Of a DNA stretch of 54,714 bases, positions 16,295 to 25,444 are shown one piece after another. The notes below the pieces were generated by a model. It worked only from the letters and a program-made list of their open reading frames with translations, searched no databases and was not told the origin of the DNA. This stretch comes from an uncultured Clostridia bacterium (lineage in GTDB: Bacteria; Bacillota; Clostridia; TANB77; CAG-508): NCBI GenBank assembly GCA_944389425.1, contig CALXMH010000009.1:1-54714 (forward strand), written 5' to 3'. How positions within the stretch are numbered: position 1 is the first letter of the stretch; each line of letters begins with the position of its first letter. Made by a program: the position numbers and the translations under genes.

Positions 16295-16852
16295 TTATTC
16301 TTCAATATTAATTTTTTCAGGAGCAATATTTTTAATTCTTATATTAACTTCTTTTACTTCTAAACCAGAAGTTGTTTTTATTGCTTCTTTAACTTTTGTT
16401 TGTAAATTACTTGATAAATCTTTAATAACTGCATCTGGGTGTACAAATAAAGTTATATATACAGTTAAATTATTTTCTTTATCTAAATACACTTTACTAC
16501 TAACATTTTCTGCTCCATCAAATCCCTTGGCAACTGATGCTATTAAGCTTTCTAAAGTATCTTTTGATATTAATAATTTTCCTTCTTTATTTTCTAAAAG
16601 AATTCCTTCTTTTGGTCTATCTTTGTCTTTGTCACTTCCATCAAAAAATATACATTTTATTGCTAATAAAATTATTACAATAGAAATACCTAATAATATA
16701 TTAGATGTTAGAGAATCATTAAGTGCTGCTACAACTACATCATGTATAAAATCTGGGCTTAGCCATCCAAATATTAATAAACATGTTATTATAGATAATA
16801 TTAATAATAAATTTGAAAATACTACTAGACATATTTTTTCTATTAATTTCAT
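16295..16852 (-). CDS. amaP: AmaP-like membrane anchor of Asp23
   Basis: 185 residues with two N-terminal membrane helices (about 7-29 and 48-68) followed by a soluble Asp23-like domain (about 85-185: GKLLISKDTLESLIASVAKGFDGAENVSSKVYLDKENNLTV in part). In staphylococci AmaP tethers Asp23 to the membrane. Gene order asp23-amaP-DUF2273 supports the same role. It ends 14 nt before DUF2273. Confidence 0.88.
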   Translation of the reverse strand: MKLIEKICLVVFSNLLLILSIITCLLIFGWLSPDFIHDVVVAALNDSLTSNILLGISIVIILLAIKCIFFDGSDKDKDRPKEGILLENKEGKLLISKDTLESLIASVAKGFDGAENVSSKVYLDKENNLTVYITLFVHPDAVIKDLSSNLQTKVKEAIKTTSGLEVKEVNIRIKNIAPEKINIEE

Positions 16853-16887
16853 ATTAGTTGATTCATTCCTTTCTTGGTCTAAAAAGG

Positions 16888-17310
16888 CTAATTACCTTGG
16901 TTATTAGTTCCTAATACACCTTCTGTTTCTGTATTAACACCTTGTACATGAACATTTACTTCTATAACTTTTAAACCTGTCATTGTTTCAACAGCTTTTT
17001 TTACTCTATTTTGAATTTCAAAAGCTACATCTGGAATTCTTGTACCATATTCAACTATAATGTTTACATCAATCTTTGTTTCTTTGTCTCCAACTTCAAC
17101 TTTTATGCCTTTAGACATGTTTTTCTTTCCACTTAAAACTTCTGTAATTCCACCTGCAAATCCTCCTGCCATGCTATAAACTCCTGGTACTTCTGAAACT
17201 GCTACACCAGCTATTACTGCAACAACATCATCTGCTATTTTTATGCCATTTTCTTCTCTTGCTTCTTCTTCATGTAATTCAACATTTTCATTTAAATTTT
17301 CATTCTCCAT
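16888..17310 (-). CDS. Asp23/Gls24-family envelope stress protein
   Basis: 140 residues. The acidic N-terminus precedes the Asp23 core: GIKIADDVVAVIAGVAVSEVPGVYSMAG, KGIKVEVGDKETKIDVNIIVEYG and VEVNVHVQGVN. Asp23 proteins form abundant membrane-associated assemblies linked to cell-envelope homeostasis. GGAGGAAAATATT precedes the ATG. First gene of the operon, with a good sigma-A promoter about 46 nt upstream. Confidence 0.95.
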   Translation of the reverse strand: MENENLNENVELHEEEAREENGIKIADDVVAVIAGVAVSEVPGVYSMAGGFAGGITEVLSGKKNMSKGIKVEVGDKETKIDVNIIVEYGTRIPDVAFEIQNRVKKAVETMTGLKVIEVNVHVQGVNTETEGVLGTNNQGN

Positions 17311-17355
17311 AATATTTTCCTCCTAAATAATTATATACTTAAATTTTACTCTATT

Positions 17356-17384
17356 AGTATATCAATATCTGACAATTTTTACAA
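17356..17384 (-). promoter_or_regulatory. Sigma-A promoter of the asp23 operon
   Basis: TTGTAA (17379-17384), 17-bp spacer, TATACT (17356-17361) on the minus strand. It could drive the closely spaced gene run that follows. Confidence 0.65.
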
Positions 17385-17404
17385 CTCTTTTTATAAAAAA
17401 ATTG

Positions 17405-17470
17405 GATATTTTTTAGTTTTAAAAACTTAATTATGCCAAAAGTAAATATTTTAATAATTTTGGCTTAAAT
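17405..17470 (-). terminator. Probable terminator after fmt
   Basis: GCCAAAA and TTTTGGC arms about 20 nt apart, within T-rich sequence, follow the fmt stop and precede the asp23 promoter. The stem is short, so confidence is moderate. Confidence 0.45.
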
Positions 17471-17501
17471 TATTTTGTTTTGTTTTTTCTAACAATATAA
17501 A

Positions 17502-18440
17502 TTATAATTTATTTCCTCTTAAAAAATCTCCAAATGCCATGCGTTTACTGTTTTCCGGTTGTAATTCCAAAACAGATAAAACTCCATCTTTGGTTTTTAT
17601 AAATAATCCGTGTTTTTCATTTGCATAAACAATTTCTCCTGGTTTATAATTGTTAGCATCCTTTAAAAATTCTAGATTTATGTCTGCAATTTCTGCTTTC
17701 CAAATTTTAATTTTCTTATTATTAATTATTGTGTAAGCTCCCATCATTGGATTTAGTCCTCTAACTAAATTTTTAATTTGTACAGTATTTGTATTTTCCC
17801 AATCTATTTTAGCCATTTCTTTTGAAAGCATTGGAGCCATTGAAAAATTGCCTTCTTGTTTTATTCTTGGAGCTGTACCTTCTTCTATTTGTTTTATAGT
17901 TTCTACTAATAATTTTCCTCCAACTTTTGCTAATTTTTCCCATAGTTCGCCTGTTGTTTCATTTTCTCCAATTTGTACTGTTTCTTTTAAAATCATATCT
18001 CCTGTATCCATGCCTTCATCCATATACATTGTTGTAATTCCTGTTTCTTTATCTCCATTTAAAACAGCCCATTGTATAGGTGCGGCTCCTCTGTATTTTG
18101 GAAGTAATGAACCATGAACATTTATTGATCCCTTTGTTGGAATTTCTATAAGCTCTTTTGGTAAAATTTTTCCATATGCAACAACGCAAATATATTCAGG
18201 CTTCATAGATTCTATGTGTCTAATAAACTCTTCATTTTTTCTAACTTTTTCAGGTTGAAGAATATTTAATTTTTTACTAATTGCATATTCTTTTACTGGC
18301 GAAATAGCAAGTTTCATGCCTCTTCCTTTTGGTTTGTCTGGATTTGTTACAACTGCCATAATATTATGTCCAGCCTCGAATAAGCATTTTAGCGATTCTT
18401 TTGCAAAATCTGGTGTTCCCATAAAAATTATATTTGCCAT
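17502..18440 (-). CDS. fmt: Methionyl-tRNA formyltransferase
   Basis: 312 residues. It formylates initiator Met-tRNA using the 10-formyl-THF that Fhs makes. The N-terminal Rossmann domain shows IIFMGTPDFAKESLKCL and the catalytic NVHGSLLPKYRGAAPIQWAVLNGD (Asn-His pair) with MDEGMDTGDMIL. The C-terminal OB domain binds tRNA. It follows def by 14 nt in the priA-def-fmt unit found in many bacteria. Confidence 0.97.
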   Translation of the reverse strand: MANIIFMGTPDFAKESLKCLFEAGHNIMAVVTNPDKPKGRGMKLAISPVKEYAISKKLNILQPEKVRKNEEFIRHIESMKPEYICVVAYGKILPKELIEIPTKGSINVHGSLLPKYRGAAPIQWAVLNGDKETGITTMYMDEGMDTGDMILKETVQIGENETTGELWEKLAKVGGKLLVETIKQIEEGTAPRIKQEGNFSMAPMLSKEMAKIDWENTNTVQIKNLVRGLNPMMGAYTIINNKKIKIWKAEIADINLEFLKDANNYKPGEIVYANEKHGLFIKTKDGVLSVLELQPENSKRMAFGDFLRGNKL

Positions 18441-18454
18441 TATTTCACTCTCCT

Positions 18455-18940
18455 CTATTTTCCTTGTTCTTCTTGCTTAACAATTTCTAATGTACCTGGT
18501 AATATTTTGTCTATAAATACTTCTCCATTTAAATGGTCAATTTCGTGTGCTATTGCTTGTGCTAATAGTCCTTTTCCTGTAAGTTTTATCTTTTCTCCAT
18601 TTATGTTTAGAGCTTCTATTGTTATTTGTTCAGGTCTTTCAACTTTTGCAAATTTATTTGGAAAGCTTAAACATCCTTCTTCTACAACTTGCACCCCTTT
18701 TTCTTTTTTTATAACAGGATTAATAAGTACAATTACTCCTTTATCATCATATAAATCTATTACAACTATTCTTTTTAATACTCCAACTTGTGGTGCAGCT
18801 AGTCCTAATCCATCGTATTTATGCATTGTTTCTACCATATCATCTATTAATGTTTTAATTTTTTCATCTATACAGTCCACTTCTCTTGCTTTTTTTCTTA
18901 AAATTTCGTCTTCTTCTTGTCTTATTGTTCTTATTGCCAT
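18455..18940 (-). CDS. def: Peptide deformylase
   Basis: 161 residues, a zinc/iron hydrolase removing the formyl group from nascent proteins. All three motifs are present: GLAAPQVG (motif 1), EGCLSFP with the metal-binding Cys (motif 2) and the HEIDH metal site with the catalytic Glu (motif 3). Paired with fmt and lying 14 nt after priA. Confidence 0.98.
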   Translation of the reverse strand: MAIRTIRQEEDEILRKKAREVDCIDEKIKTLIDDMVETMHKYDGLGLAAPQVGVLKRIVVIDLYDDKGVIVLINPVIKKEKGVQVVEEGCLSFPNKFAKVERPEQITIEALNINGEKIKLTGKGLLAQAIAHEIDHLNGEVFIDKILPGTLEIVKQEEQGK

Positions 18941-18954
18941 TTTTATTCCTCCTA

Positions 18955-21195
18955 TTACATCATATTATTTGGGTTTACATCTACAATTAATCTTACATTT
19001 TTGTAATTTTTTTTGTAGTATTCTTCTATAATATTATTAATCATATTTATAATATTATTATTAAATCTACATTTTAATAAAATTCTCCATCTATATTTAT
19101 TTTTAATTCTGTCAATTGGTGCTGGCACTGGTTCATATATAATTACATTATTTTTTATAGATTTGAATTCTTTTTTTAGTTCTGCATAAATATATTTTGA
19201 TACTTTAATTACCTCTATTTCTGTTTTTGCATTTATGCTAAATTGTATTATATCGCAAAAAGGTGGATAATTCAAGGTCTTCCTCATTATTATCTCTGAC
19301 CTGTAAAACAAATCATAGTTTTGTTTTTTGGCATATTCAATACTATAGTTATCTTTATTGTAAGTTTGTACAACAACTTTTCCTGGCAAGTTTTCTCTTC
19401 CGGCTCTTCCAGCAACTTGTGTTAGAATTTGAAAAGTCCTCTCTCCTGCTCTATAATCTTCTATATTAAGGCTTGAATCAGCGGCAATTACTCCTACTAA
19501 TGTTACATTTGGAAAATGATGTCCTTTTACAACCATTTGTGTTCCAATTAAAATATCTATATTTTCATTCTTAAATTTCTCTAAAATTTGTTCATGTGAA
19601 TTCTTTTTAGTTACAGTATCTACATCCATTCTAATGGTTGTAACTTCTGGAAATATTTTTTTAATTTCTTCTTCTAACTTTTGTGTGCCTGCGCCAAAAT
19701 ATTTAATATTTTTACTTTTGCATACAGGGCATGTTGTTATATTATTTGTTTCAAATCCACAATAATGACATTTTAATTTATTTCTATTTTTATGATATGT
19801 TAATGTTATATTACAATTTTTACATTTTGCTGTAAAGCCACAATCTCTACACATAACAAATGTAGAAAATCCTCTTCTATTTAAAAATAAAATAGTTTGC
19901 CTTTTATTTTTTATATTTTCCTCAATATAATTTTTTAATCTTTCACTAATCATAGATTTATTACCTTTTGCAAGTTCTTCTCTTAAATCTACAATTTCAA
20001 CACTAGGTAAATTGGAATTATTTGCTCTTTTAGTAAGTTTTAACAGTTTTATTTTTCCAGTTTCAGTATTGTGAAAAGTGTTAACATCTGGTGTAGCACT
20101 ACCAAGAAGAAGAGGAGCATTATTTTTTTTACATATATATCTTGCAATATCTTTTGCATTATATTTAGGAGTCATATCAGATTTATAAGACATATCATGT
20201 TCTTCATCTATTATTAAAATCCCCACATTTTCAGTTGGAGCAAAAATAGCAGATCTTGCGCCAATAATAATTTTGCTTTCACCTTTTTTTATTTTTTGAA
20301 AAGCATCATATCTTTCTCCAATAGATAATTTACTATGTAAAACAGAAATGCAGTTTCCGAATCTAGCTAAAAATCTATTAACCATTTGAGGAGTAAGAGA
20401 AATTTCTGGTACAAGCATAATTGCAGTTTTCTCTTTTTTTAAAGCACTTTCAATTAGTTGTAAGTATACCTCTGTTTTCCCAGAACCAGTAACACCATAT
20501 AAAAGGAACTCATCGAATTTGCTATTTTCTATTTTTTTATTTACTTCATTAAAAGCAATTTGTTGCTCATAAGTTAGCTCTAATTTAGAATCACGAGGCA
20601 CTTCTTTTAAAGCAAAAGGATTTCTTTCAATACTTTCTTCTGCTAAGTAAACATAATTATTTTTCTCCAATGTTTTAATAATTGCTCTACTAACATCTGC
20701 TATTATCTCTAAATCTGAAATAAATACTCCATCATTTTCTTTTAAAAATTCAAGTACTCTAATTTGTTTAGGACTTTTAATGGTTCCATTTTCAATATCT
20801 TCTTCTATATCTTCTACATCTTTGTTTAAATAAACAAAGTTTCCAACTTTATCTTTAACTCTATTTTCAATAATATTAGTAGTAGTTCCTGGTGGTAACA
20901 TAAGTTTAATACAATCAAAAATATTGCAAAAATACATTCTAGCCATAAGCTTAGCTAAAATCATTCTTTCTTCACTTAGTCCGTCTTTTTCTATTGAGTA
21001 AACATATTTATTTGCAAATTTAGACTCTTCCTTAATTTCAAAAACAAAACCTTCTTTTAAAGCTTCGCCTTTGCCAAAAGGTATTTTTATTCTATCTCCT
21101 ATTTTTATTAGTTTTTCAAGCTTTTCTGGTACAAAGTAATCAAAAACTTTATTTAAAACTTTAGCCGTGCTATTTATAATAACACCAACAACCAC
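18955..21195 (-). CDS. priA: Primosomal replication-restart helicase PriA
   Basis: 746 residues. An N-terminal DNA-binding domain is followed by helicase motifs: Walker A GVTGSGKTEVYLQL, Walker B IIDEEHD, GSATPD and QVAGRAGRE. The zinc-binding insert holds eight cysteines in CxxC pairs (CRDCGFTAKCKNC, CHYCGF, CPVC). PriA reloads the replisome at stalled forks. The start is a GTG at 21195 with only a weak GGTGGTGAG ribosome-binding site. First gene of priA-def-fmt. Confidence 0.97.
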   Translation of the reverse strand: MVVGVIINSTAKVLNKVFDYFVPEKLEKLIKIGDRIKIPFGKGEALKEGFVFEIKEESKFANKYVYSIEKDGLSEERMILAKLMARMYFCNIFDCIKLMLPPGTTTNIIENRVKDKVGNFVYLNKDVEDIEEDIENGTIKSPKQIRVLEFLKENDGVFISDLEIIADVSRAIIKTLEKNNYVYLAEESIERNPFALKEVPRDSKLELTYEQQIAFNEVNKKIENSKFDEFLLYGVTGSGKTEVYLQLIESALKKEKTAIMLVPEISLTPQMVNRFLARFGNCISVLHSKLSIGERYDAFQKIKKGESKIIIGARSAIFAPTENVGILIIDEEHDMSYKSDMTPKYNAKDIARYICKKNNAPLLLGSATPDVNTFHNTETGKIKLLKLTKRANNSNLPSVEIVDLREELAKGNKSMISERLKNYIEENIKNKRQTILFLNRRGFSTFVMCRDCGFTAKCKNCNITLTYHKNRNKLKCHYCGFETNNITTCPVCKSKNIKYFGAGTQKLEEEIKKIFPEVTTIRMDVDTVTKKNSHEQILEKFKNENIDILIGTQMVVKGHHFPNVTLVGVIAADSSLNIEDYRAGERTFQILTQVAGRAGRENLPGKVVVQTYNKDNYSIEYAKKQNYDLFYRSEIIMRKTLNYPPFCDIIQFSINAKTEIEVIKVSKYIYAELKKEFKSIKNNVIIYEPVPAPIDRIKNKYRWRILLKCRFNNNIINMINNIIEEYYKKNYKNVRLIVDVNPNNMM

Positions 21196-21227
21196 CTAAA
21201 CTCACCACCATTTATCTATAATGAAAC

Positions 21228-21257
21228 ATTTTATCATTTTGTACTGTGTTCAGTCAA
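21228..21257 (-). promoter_or_regulatory. Sigma-A promoter of priA-def-fmt
   Basis: TTGACT (21252-21257), 18-bp spacer, TAAAAT (21228-21233) on the minus strand, about 30 bp upstream of the priA start. Confidence 0.65.
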
Positions 21258-21354
21258 TATTCAATTGTTAAAAATCCTTGTATTCCAATATTTTGATTAG
21301 CATTCACATTATAACAAATCTCCTTAAAATTTGGACATTCACACTTTTTTTCTT

Positions 21355-21378
21355 ATAGAATATTATATATCATACTAA
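21355..21378 (+). promoter_or_regulatory. Candidate mother-cell (sigma-E/K-like) promoter
   Basis: ATA (21355-21357), 13 bp and CATACTAA (21371-21378) resemble the -35/-10 pattern of sporulation sigma-E or sigma-K promoters. It precedes two Cys-rich mini-protein genes. The short consensus makes this tentative. Confidence 0.35.
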
Positions 21379-21419
21379 GGAATTAACAAAAAAATCTTTA
21401 CAAGGAGGTATGTTACACT

Positions 21420-21515
21420 ATGGGAAAATGCTGTAATGATGAAATCCTTTGGTTCATTATCCTATTCCTACTTCTTTTCTGTGGTTGTGGTAACAGAGGA
21501 TGTTGTTGCGACTAG
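21420..21515 (+). CDS. 31-residue Cys-rich membrane mini-protein
   Basis: Reads MGKCCNDEILWFIILFLLLF followed by CGCGNRGCCCD. A central hydrophobic helix is flanked by cysteine clusters. AAGGAGG lies about 11 nt upstream. It resembles the very short Gly/Cys-rich sporulation proteins of Firmicutes (YjcZ-like), but the match is by composition only. A paralogue follows 65 nt downstream with the same NRGCC ending. Confidence 0.6.
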   Translation: MGKCCNDEILWFIILFLLLFCGCGNRGCCCD

Positions 21516-21580
21516 GAAATAAACCTTAACTGCTTACTTGTTTAAAGCTTATGTACTTAAATTAGAAAGGGGGGTTTTAA

Positions 21581-21703
21581 ATGCCAGAGAATAGAAGTTG
21601 TGGAGGATGCGGTTTCGGATTTGGAGATGACTGCATTTGGATAATAATCGTTCTTATTTTAATCTGCTGCTGTTGTGGTGGAGGCAATAGAGGATGTTGC
21701 TAA
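21581..21703 (+). CDS. 40-residue Cys/Gly-rich membrane mini-protein, paralogue of the preceding gene
   Basis: Reads MPENRSCGGCGFGFGDDCIW, then a short hydrophobic segment IIIVLILI, four consecutive cysteines and GGGNRGCC. AAAGGGGGG lies 6 nt before the ATG. Nine cysteines in 40 residues suggest a disulfide-crosslinked coat or membrane component, perhaps made late in sporulation. It ends before a strong terminator shared with lexA. Confidence 0.65.
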   Translation: MPENRSCGGCGFGFGDDCIWIIIVLILICCCCGGGNRGCC

Positions 21704-21720
21704 TTAACATAAAAAATAAG

Positions 21721-21757
21721 AAAAACCAAAAGAATCTAAATAGGTTCTTTTGGTTTT
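21721..21757. terminator. Bidirectional terminator between the mini-proteins and lexA
   Basis: AAAACCAAAAGAA (21722-21734) pairs with TTCTTTTGGTTTT (21745-21757), followed by T runs on both strands. Confidence 0.9.
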
Positions 21758-21768
21758 TTATTATTTAC

Positions 21769-22422
21769 TTAAATTTTTCTAAAAACCCCTGCTACTTTGC
21801 CTAAAATTTTGCAATCTGGAACTATAATAGGTTCCATTGTGCTATTTTCTGGTTGTAAACGAATATAATTTTTTTCTTTATAAAAAGTTTTAACAGTTGC
21901 TTCATCTTCAATTAATGCAACAACAATTTCTCCGTTATTTGCAGTGTTTTGTTTTTTAACTAAAATATAATCTCCATCTAAAATACCAGCTTCAATCATA
22001 CTCTCTCCTCTTACAGTAAGCATAAAGCTTTCGCTGTTACCAACAAAATCAATTGGAATTGGGAAAGTATCTGTAATATTTTCAACCGCAAGAATAGGTG
22101 CTCCGGCAGTAATCTTACCTACAACAGGAACATCTACTAATTCTTTGCCTGAATAAACTGGTTTATCTGTTTTTTTATTATCTATTAATCCGCCTTTTAA
22201 TAATTTTAGAGTTCTTCCTTTTTGTTGTTCTTTTTTAATATAACCTTTCTCCTGTAACTTAGATAAATATCCATGTACAGTAGCAGTAGATTTTAAGCCA
22301 ACAGCTTTTCCGATTTCTCTTACAGATGGTGGATAACCATTAGCCATAATTTGTTTTTCTATAAATTTTACAATTGCTTTTTCCCTTTTATTTAACTCAT
22401 TTGGATCTTTTTTTCTTCCCAT
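21769..22422 (-). CDS. lexA: LexA repressor
   Basis: 217 residues from ATG 22422, preferred over GTG 22431 because AGGAG lies 8 nt before it. The N-terminal winged helix ([31 protein letters not shown]) binds SOS operators. The autocleavage site is Ala-Gly in GKITAGAPI. The catalytic Ser is in [15 protein letters not shown] and the Lys in EATVKTF. LexA represses DNA damage genes until RecA triggers self-cleavage. I do not see a canonical GAAC-N4-GTTC box by its promoter. Confidence 0.97.
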   Translation of the reverse strand: MGRKKDPNELNKREKAIVKFIEKQIMANGYPPSVREIGKAVGLKSTATVHGYLSKLQEKGYIKKEQQKGRTLKLLKGGLIDNKKTDKPVYSGKELVDVPVVGKITAGAPILAVENITDTFPIPIDFVGNSESFMLTVRGESMIEAGILDGDYILVKKQNTANNGEIVVALIEDEATVKTFYKEKNYIRLQPENSTMEPIIVPDCKILGKVAGVFRKI

Positions 22423-22451
22423 GTAAATCACTCCTAAAATTATTTTTTCTT

Positions 22452-22480
22452 ACTATATCACAAAAAAAAGTAAAAGTCAA
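22452..22480 (-). promoter_or_regulatory. Sigma-A promoter of lexA
   Basis: TTGACT (22475-22480), 17-bp spacer, TATAGT (22452-22457) on the minus strand. Confidence 0.75.
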
Positions 22481-22536
22481 ACAAAAGTTTTATTTTTTGT
22501 CCTAGAGATTAAAATAAAATAATAAATTTTTGTGAA

Positions 22537-23365
22537 CTATATTTCAGTTAACGGAATTGCCCCTTCTTTTATTAAATTATTAGTTCCTTCCGAATTTTTA
22601 CTGGTAATATTTCCAGGTACTGCATATACGTCTTTTCCCTGATCTAATGCAAAATCAGCTGTAATTAAACTTCCGCTTCTTTTTGGTGCTTCTACTACAA
22701 TTACTCCGATTTGAAATCCCGCTTATAATTCTGTTTCTGCTTGGAAAATGTAATCTTTCTGGCTTAGTCCCAATACCATACTCACTTATAATAAGTCCTC
22801 CTTTAATTATAATACTTTTGGCAAGGTTCACATTTTCATTAGGATATAAAACATTAAGTCCAGACCCAAGTACAGCAATTGTTCTTCCTCCTGCTCCAAT
22901 ATGTGCATATGAGTCAATACCTTTGGCTAAACCACTTATTACATTAATTTTATTTTTGCATAATTCACTTGCAATTTTTATAGAGACTTTTTTTCCATAT
23001 TCAGAACATTTTCTAGTTCCTACTATTGCAATAGCATTTTCTTTTAATCTTTGGATATTTCCAATTGCATATAAACAAATTGGTGGATCATAAATATTTT
23101 TTAGATTATTTGGATAAAAATTATGATATAGATTTATAATTTTAATATTATATTTTCTTATGTACTCTAATTCTTTAAAAAGATTCTTTTTGTATTTTTC
23201 ATTTTGAAGTTCTTTTATTTCATTTCTATTTAGAATACTTCCTAAATTTTCTTCTTTTGCAAACCAAATATTCTTTGGTAATTTGAATTTCTCTAATAGA
23301 TTAAGTTTAGTTGTTATACTTATTTCTACTCTTGAAAGCCAAATCCAATAAATATCATCATTCAT
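22537..23365 (-). CDS. dprA: DNA-processing protein DprA, joined by a +1 shift at CGG
   Basis: DprA loads RecA on incoming single-stranded DNA. Frame 0 supplies the Rossmann core (AIVGTRKCSEYGKKVSIKIA, SGLAKGIDSYAHIGA, TIAVLGSGLNVLYPNEN, FPSRNRIISGIS). Codon 220 is CGG (22706-22708) and frame 0 then runs into SNCSRSTKKKRKFNYS and stops. Skipping the C gives GISNGVIVVEAPKRSGSLIT and FALDQGKDVYAVPGNI, the conserved continuation. The 275-residue product ends soon after NLIKEGAIPLTEI and lacks the usual C-terminal winged helix. Last gene of prmC-whiA-hemW-dprA. Confidence 0.88.
22706..22708 (-). other. In-frame CGG, putative +1 recoding site in dprA
   Basis: Context is AAT CGG AGT. The shift restores the near-invariant DprA segment GxSxGVxVVEA. 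Confidence 0.78.
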
Positions 23366-23385
23366 GCAAATCCTTTCTGCCCCCT

Positions 23386-23413
23386 AAGTGTAAAAGCAAA
23401 TACTTTTACACTT
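23386..23413. repeat. Intercistronic inverted repeat between hemW and dprA
   Basis: AAGTGTAAAAG (23386-23396) and CTTTTACACTT (23403-23413) pair perfectly right after the hemW stop. There is no T run on the minus strand, so an RNA-processing or partial attenuation role is likelier than full termination. Confidence 0.5.
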
Positions 23414-24580
23414 TTATACAAACTCTTCCCAGACAATATTTGCTAGGTCTATTCCTTTGTTTGTTAGTTTTATATATCCATTTTCTGCTGTTATTAAATC
23501 TTTTTGCATTAATGTAGTTAGTTCTTTTTCAAAAACATCAAAAATATCTTTTCCAAATTTTTCTTCAAATGTACAACATGAAATACCATCTATTTTTCTA
23601 AGTCCTAATAATACATATTCTTGCATTTTAGAGTTCATATTTTGTTTTTCGTGTAATATAAAATTATTCTCTTGTTTGTTATTTTTGTAATTTTCAATGT
23701 ATTCTTCTATACTATCTATATTTGAAAATCTCGCGCCATCTATATATGAATGTGCAGATACACCAAATCCCATATATTCACCTTGATTCCAGCAATCTAA
23801 ATTATGTTTTGATTCATAATTTGGTATAGCAAAATTAGATATTTCGTAATGTTTGTACCCTAAGCTTTCTAGATTGTTTTTTACTGTCCAATACATCTTT
23901 CTTTCTTGTTCATCATTTGGTAATTTTAAAATACCTTTCTCTATTTTTTCTTTTATAGGTGTATTGTCCTCTACAATTAAAGAATATACAGAAACATGAT
24001 TAGGTTGTAATTTTTCTACTTGTTTTATTATGTTATCAATATCTTCTAATATTTGGTTTGGTAAGCCAATCATAAAATCTATATTTATGTTGTTAAAACC
24101 TATTTCTCTTGCTTTATTATATGTTTCTTCAAACTCTTCATATGTATGAATTCTACCTAACATTTTAAGCAAATTATTATTTGAACTTTGAGTTCCTATG
24201 CTTAATCTGTTAATACCAGAATTTTTGTATTCTATTAATTTTTCTTTATCCACTGTACCTGGATTTATTTCTAATGTTATTTCTGCATTTGGATCTACAT
24301 TATAGTTTTTGTAAATTGTTTCTAGTATTTTTGTAATATATTTAGAATCTATAAATGATGGTGTTCCTCCACCTATATAAATTGTTTTTACTACTACATT
24401 ATCTGTTAATTTATTTTGTATATCTAATTTTATACCTTCTCCTACTTCTCTTATTTCATAGCATAGCCATTTTATATATTCTTCTATTAATTCTTCTTTA
24501 CTAGAATAAGATACAAAATCACAATAACTACATTTACTTTTACAAAATGGTATGTGAACATATAATCCTATTTGTTTCAT
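23414..24580 (-). CDS. hemW: Radical SAM heme chaperone HemW
   Basis: 388 residues. The iron-sulfur motif CKSKCSYCDF (CxxxCxxC) is near the N-terminus, followed by IYIGGGTPSFID, the SAM-binding EINPG and RLSIGTQSSNNNLLKMLGR. The C-terminal HemN-like domain has NLDCWNQGEYMGFGVSAHSY. The three-cysteine CxxxCxxC pattern without the fourth Cys of HemN favours HemW, a heme chaperone, over coproporphyrinogen dehydrogenase. Starts 1 nt after whiA ends. Confidence 0.93.
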   Translation of the reverse strand: MKQIGLYVHIPFCKSKCSYCDFVSYSSKEELIEEYIKWLCYEIREVGEGIKLDIQNKLTDNVVVKTIYIGGGTPSFIDSKYITKILETIYKNYNVDPNAEITLEINPGTVDKEKLIEYKNSGINRLSIGTQSSNNNLLKMLGRIHTYEEFEETYNKAREIGFNNINIDFMIGLPNQILEDIDNIIKQVEKLQPNHVSVYSLIVEDNTPIKEKIEKGILKLPNDEQERKMYWTVKNNLESLGYKHYEISNFAIPNYESKHNLDCWNQGEYMGFGVSAHSYIDGARFSNIDSIEEYIENYKNNKQENNFILHEKQNMNSKMQEYVLLGLRKIDGISCCTFEEKFGKDIFDVFEKELTTLMQKDLITAENGYIKLTNKGIDLANIVWEEFV

Positions 24581-25444
24581 TTAGTTTTCCTCTCTTAATT
24601 CTCTTGCAATTTCTTGTAACTTTTTTAACCTATGATTAACTCCTGATTTACCAATTGGTTTTTTCAATAAATTCCCAAGCTCAACTAGGCTACTTTCTGG
24701 ATTATCTAGTCTGATATTTGCAATCTCTTTTAAATTTTCTGGTAGCTCTTCAAATTTATTTTTTTGTTTTATAAAATTTATATCTGCAATTTGACTTACT
24801 GCAACATTTATTGTTTTATTAATGTTTGCAGTTTCGCAATTTACAAGTCTATTTACATTACTTCTCATTTCTCTTATTATTCGTATTTCTTCATAATCTA
24901 GAACTGCTTTTTTAGCACCTATTAAAGCCAAAAATTTTGAAATTTCTTCACTATCTTTAATATACAAGGAATATTTTTCTTTTCTTTTCAGAAGTTTACT
25001 TTCAATTCCAAATGTTTCTATTATATAAAATACATATTCTGCATTCTCCTTACTGGAAAATAGAATTTCTAAATGATATTTTTTATTCGGCTCATTAAGT
25101 GACCCAGATGCCATAAAGGATCCTCTTACAACTGCTTTTTTTATTTCATCTTCTTCTATATTTATATCCATAATATTATCTCTACAAGAAGCATCCCACT
25201 CTGCAATAAAGCTTTTGCCTTTGTTTGTATTTGTATAGTCTATATGTACATTTTCTAATAATTTAGTTAATCTGTATATATTAAACTCATTTTCTGTTAT
25301 AAATCTTGCTTTTCTGTTGTTTTCTACATAATTACTGCCAAGCATATACCCACTTATTTCAGCTTTTACTTGGTTTTTATTATTTAAATTATTTAATTTG
25401 CTTAACTCTTGTTTAATATCAGCAGAAAAAGACAATACTATCAC
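24581..25444 (-). CDS. whiA: WhiA, LAGLIDADG-fold DNA-binding regulator
   Basis: 287 residues. The N-terminal part is the degenerate homing-endonuclease fold (FSADIKQELSKLN, EISGYMLGSNYV, RGSFMASGSLNEPNK) and the C-terminal part is a helix-turn-helix (LVELGNLLKKPIGKSGVNHRLKKLQEIA). WhiA influences cell division and chromosome segregation in Firmicutes and sporulation in actinomycetes. It overlaps the end of prmC by 4 nt, so the two are translationally coupled. Confidence 0.96.
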   Translation of the reverse strand: MIVLSFSADIKQELSKLNNLNNKNQVKAEISGYMLGSNYVENNRKARFITENEFNIYRLTKLLENVHIDYTNTNKGKSFIAEWDASCRDNIMDINIEEDEIKKAVVRGSFMASGSLNEPNKKYHLEILFSSKENAEYVFYIIETFGIESKLLKRKEKYSLYIKDSEEISKFLALIGAKKAVLDYEEIRIIREMRSNVNRLVNCETANINKTINVAVSQIADINFIKQKNKFEELPENLKEIANIRLDNPESSLVELGNLLKKPIGKSGVNHRLKKLQEIARELREEN

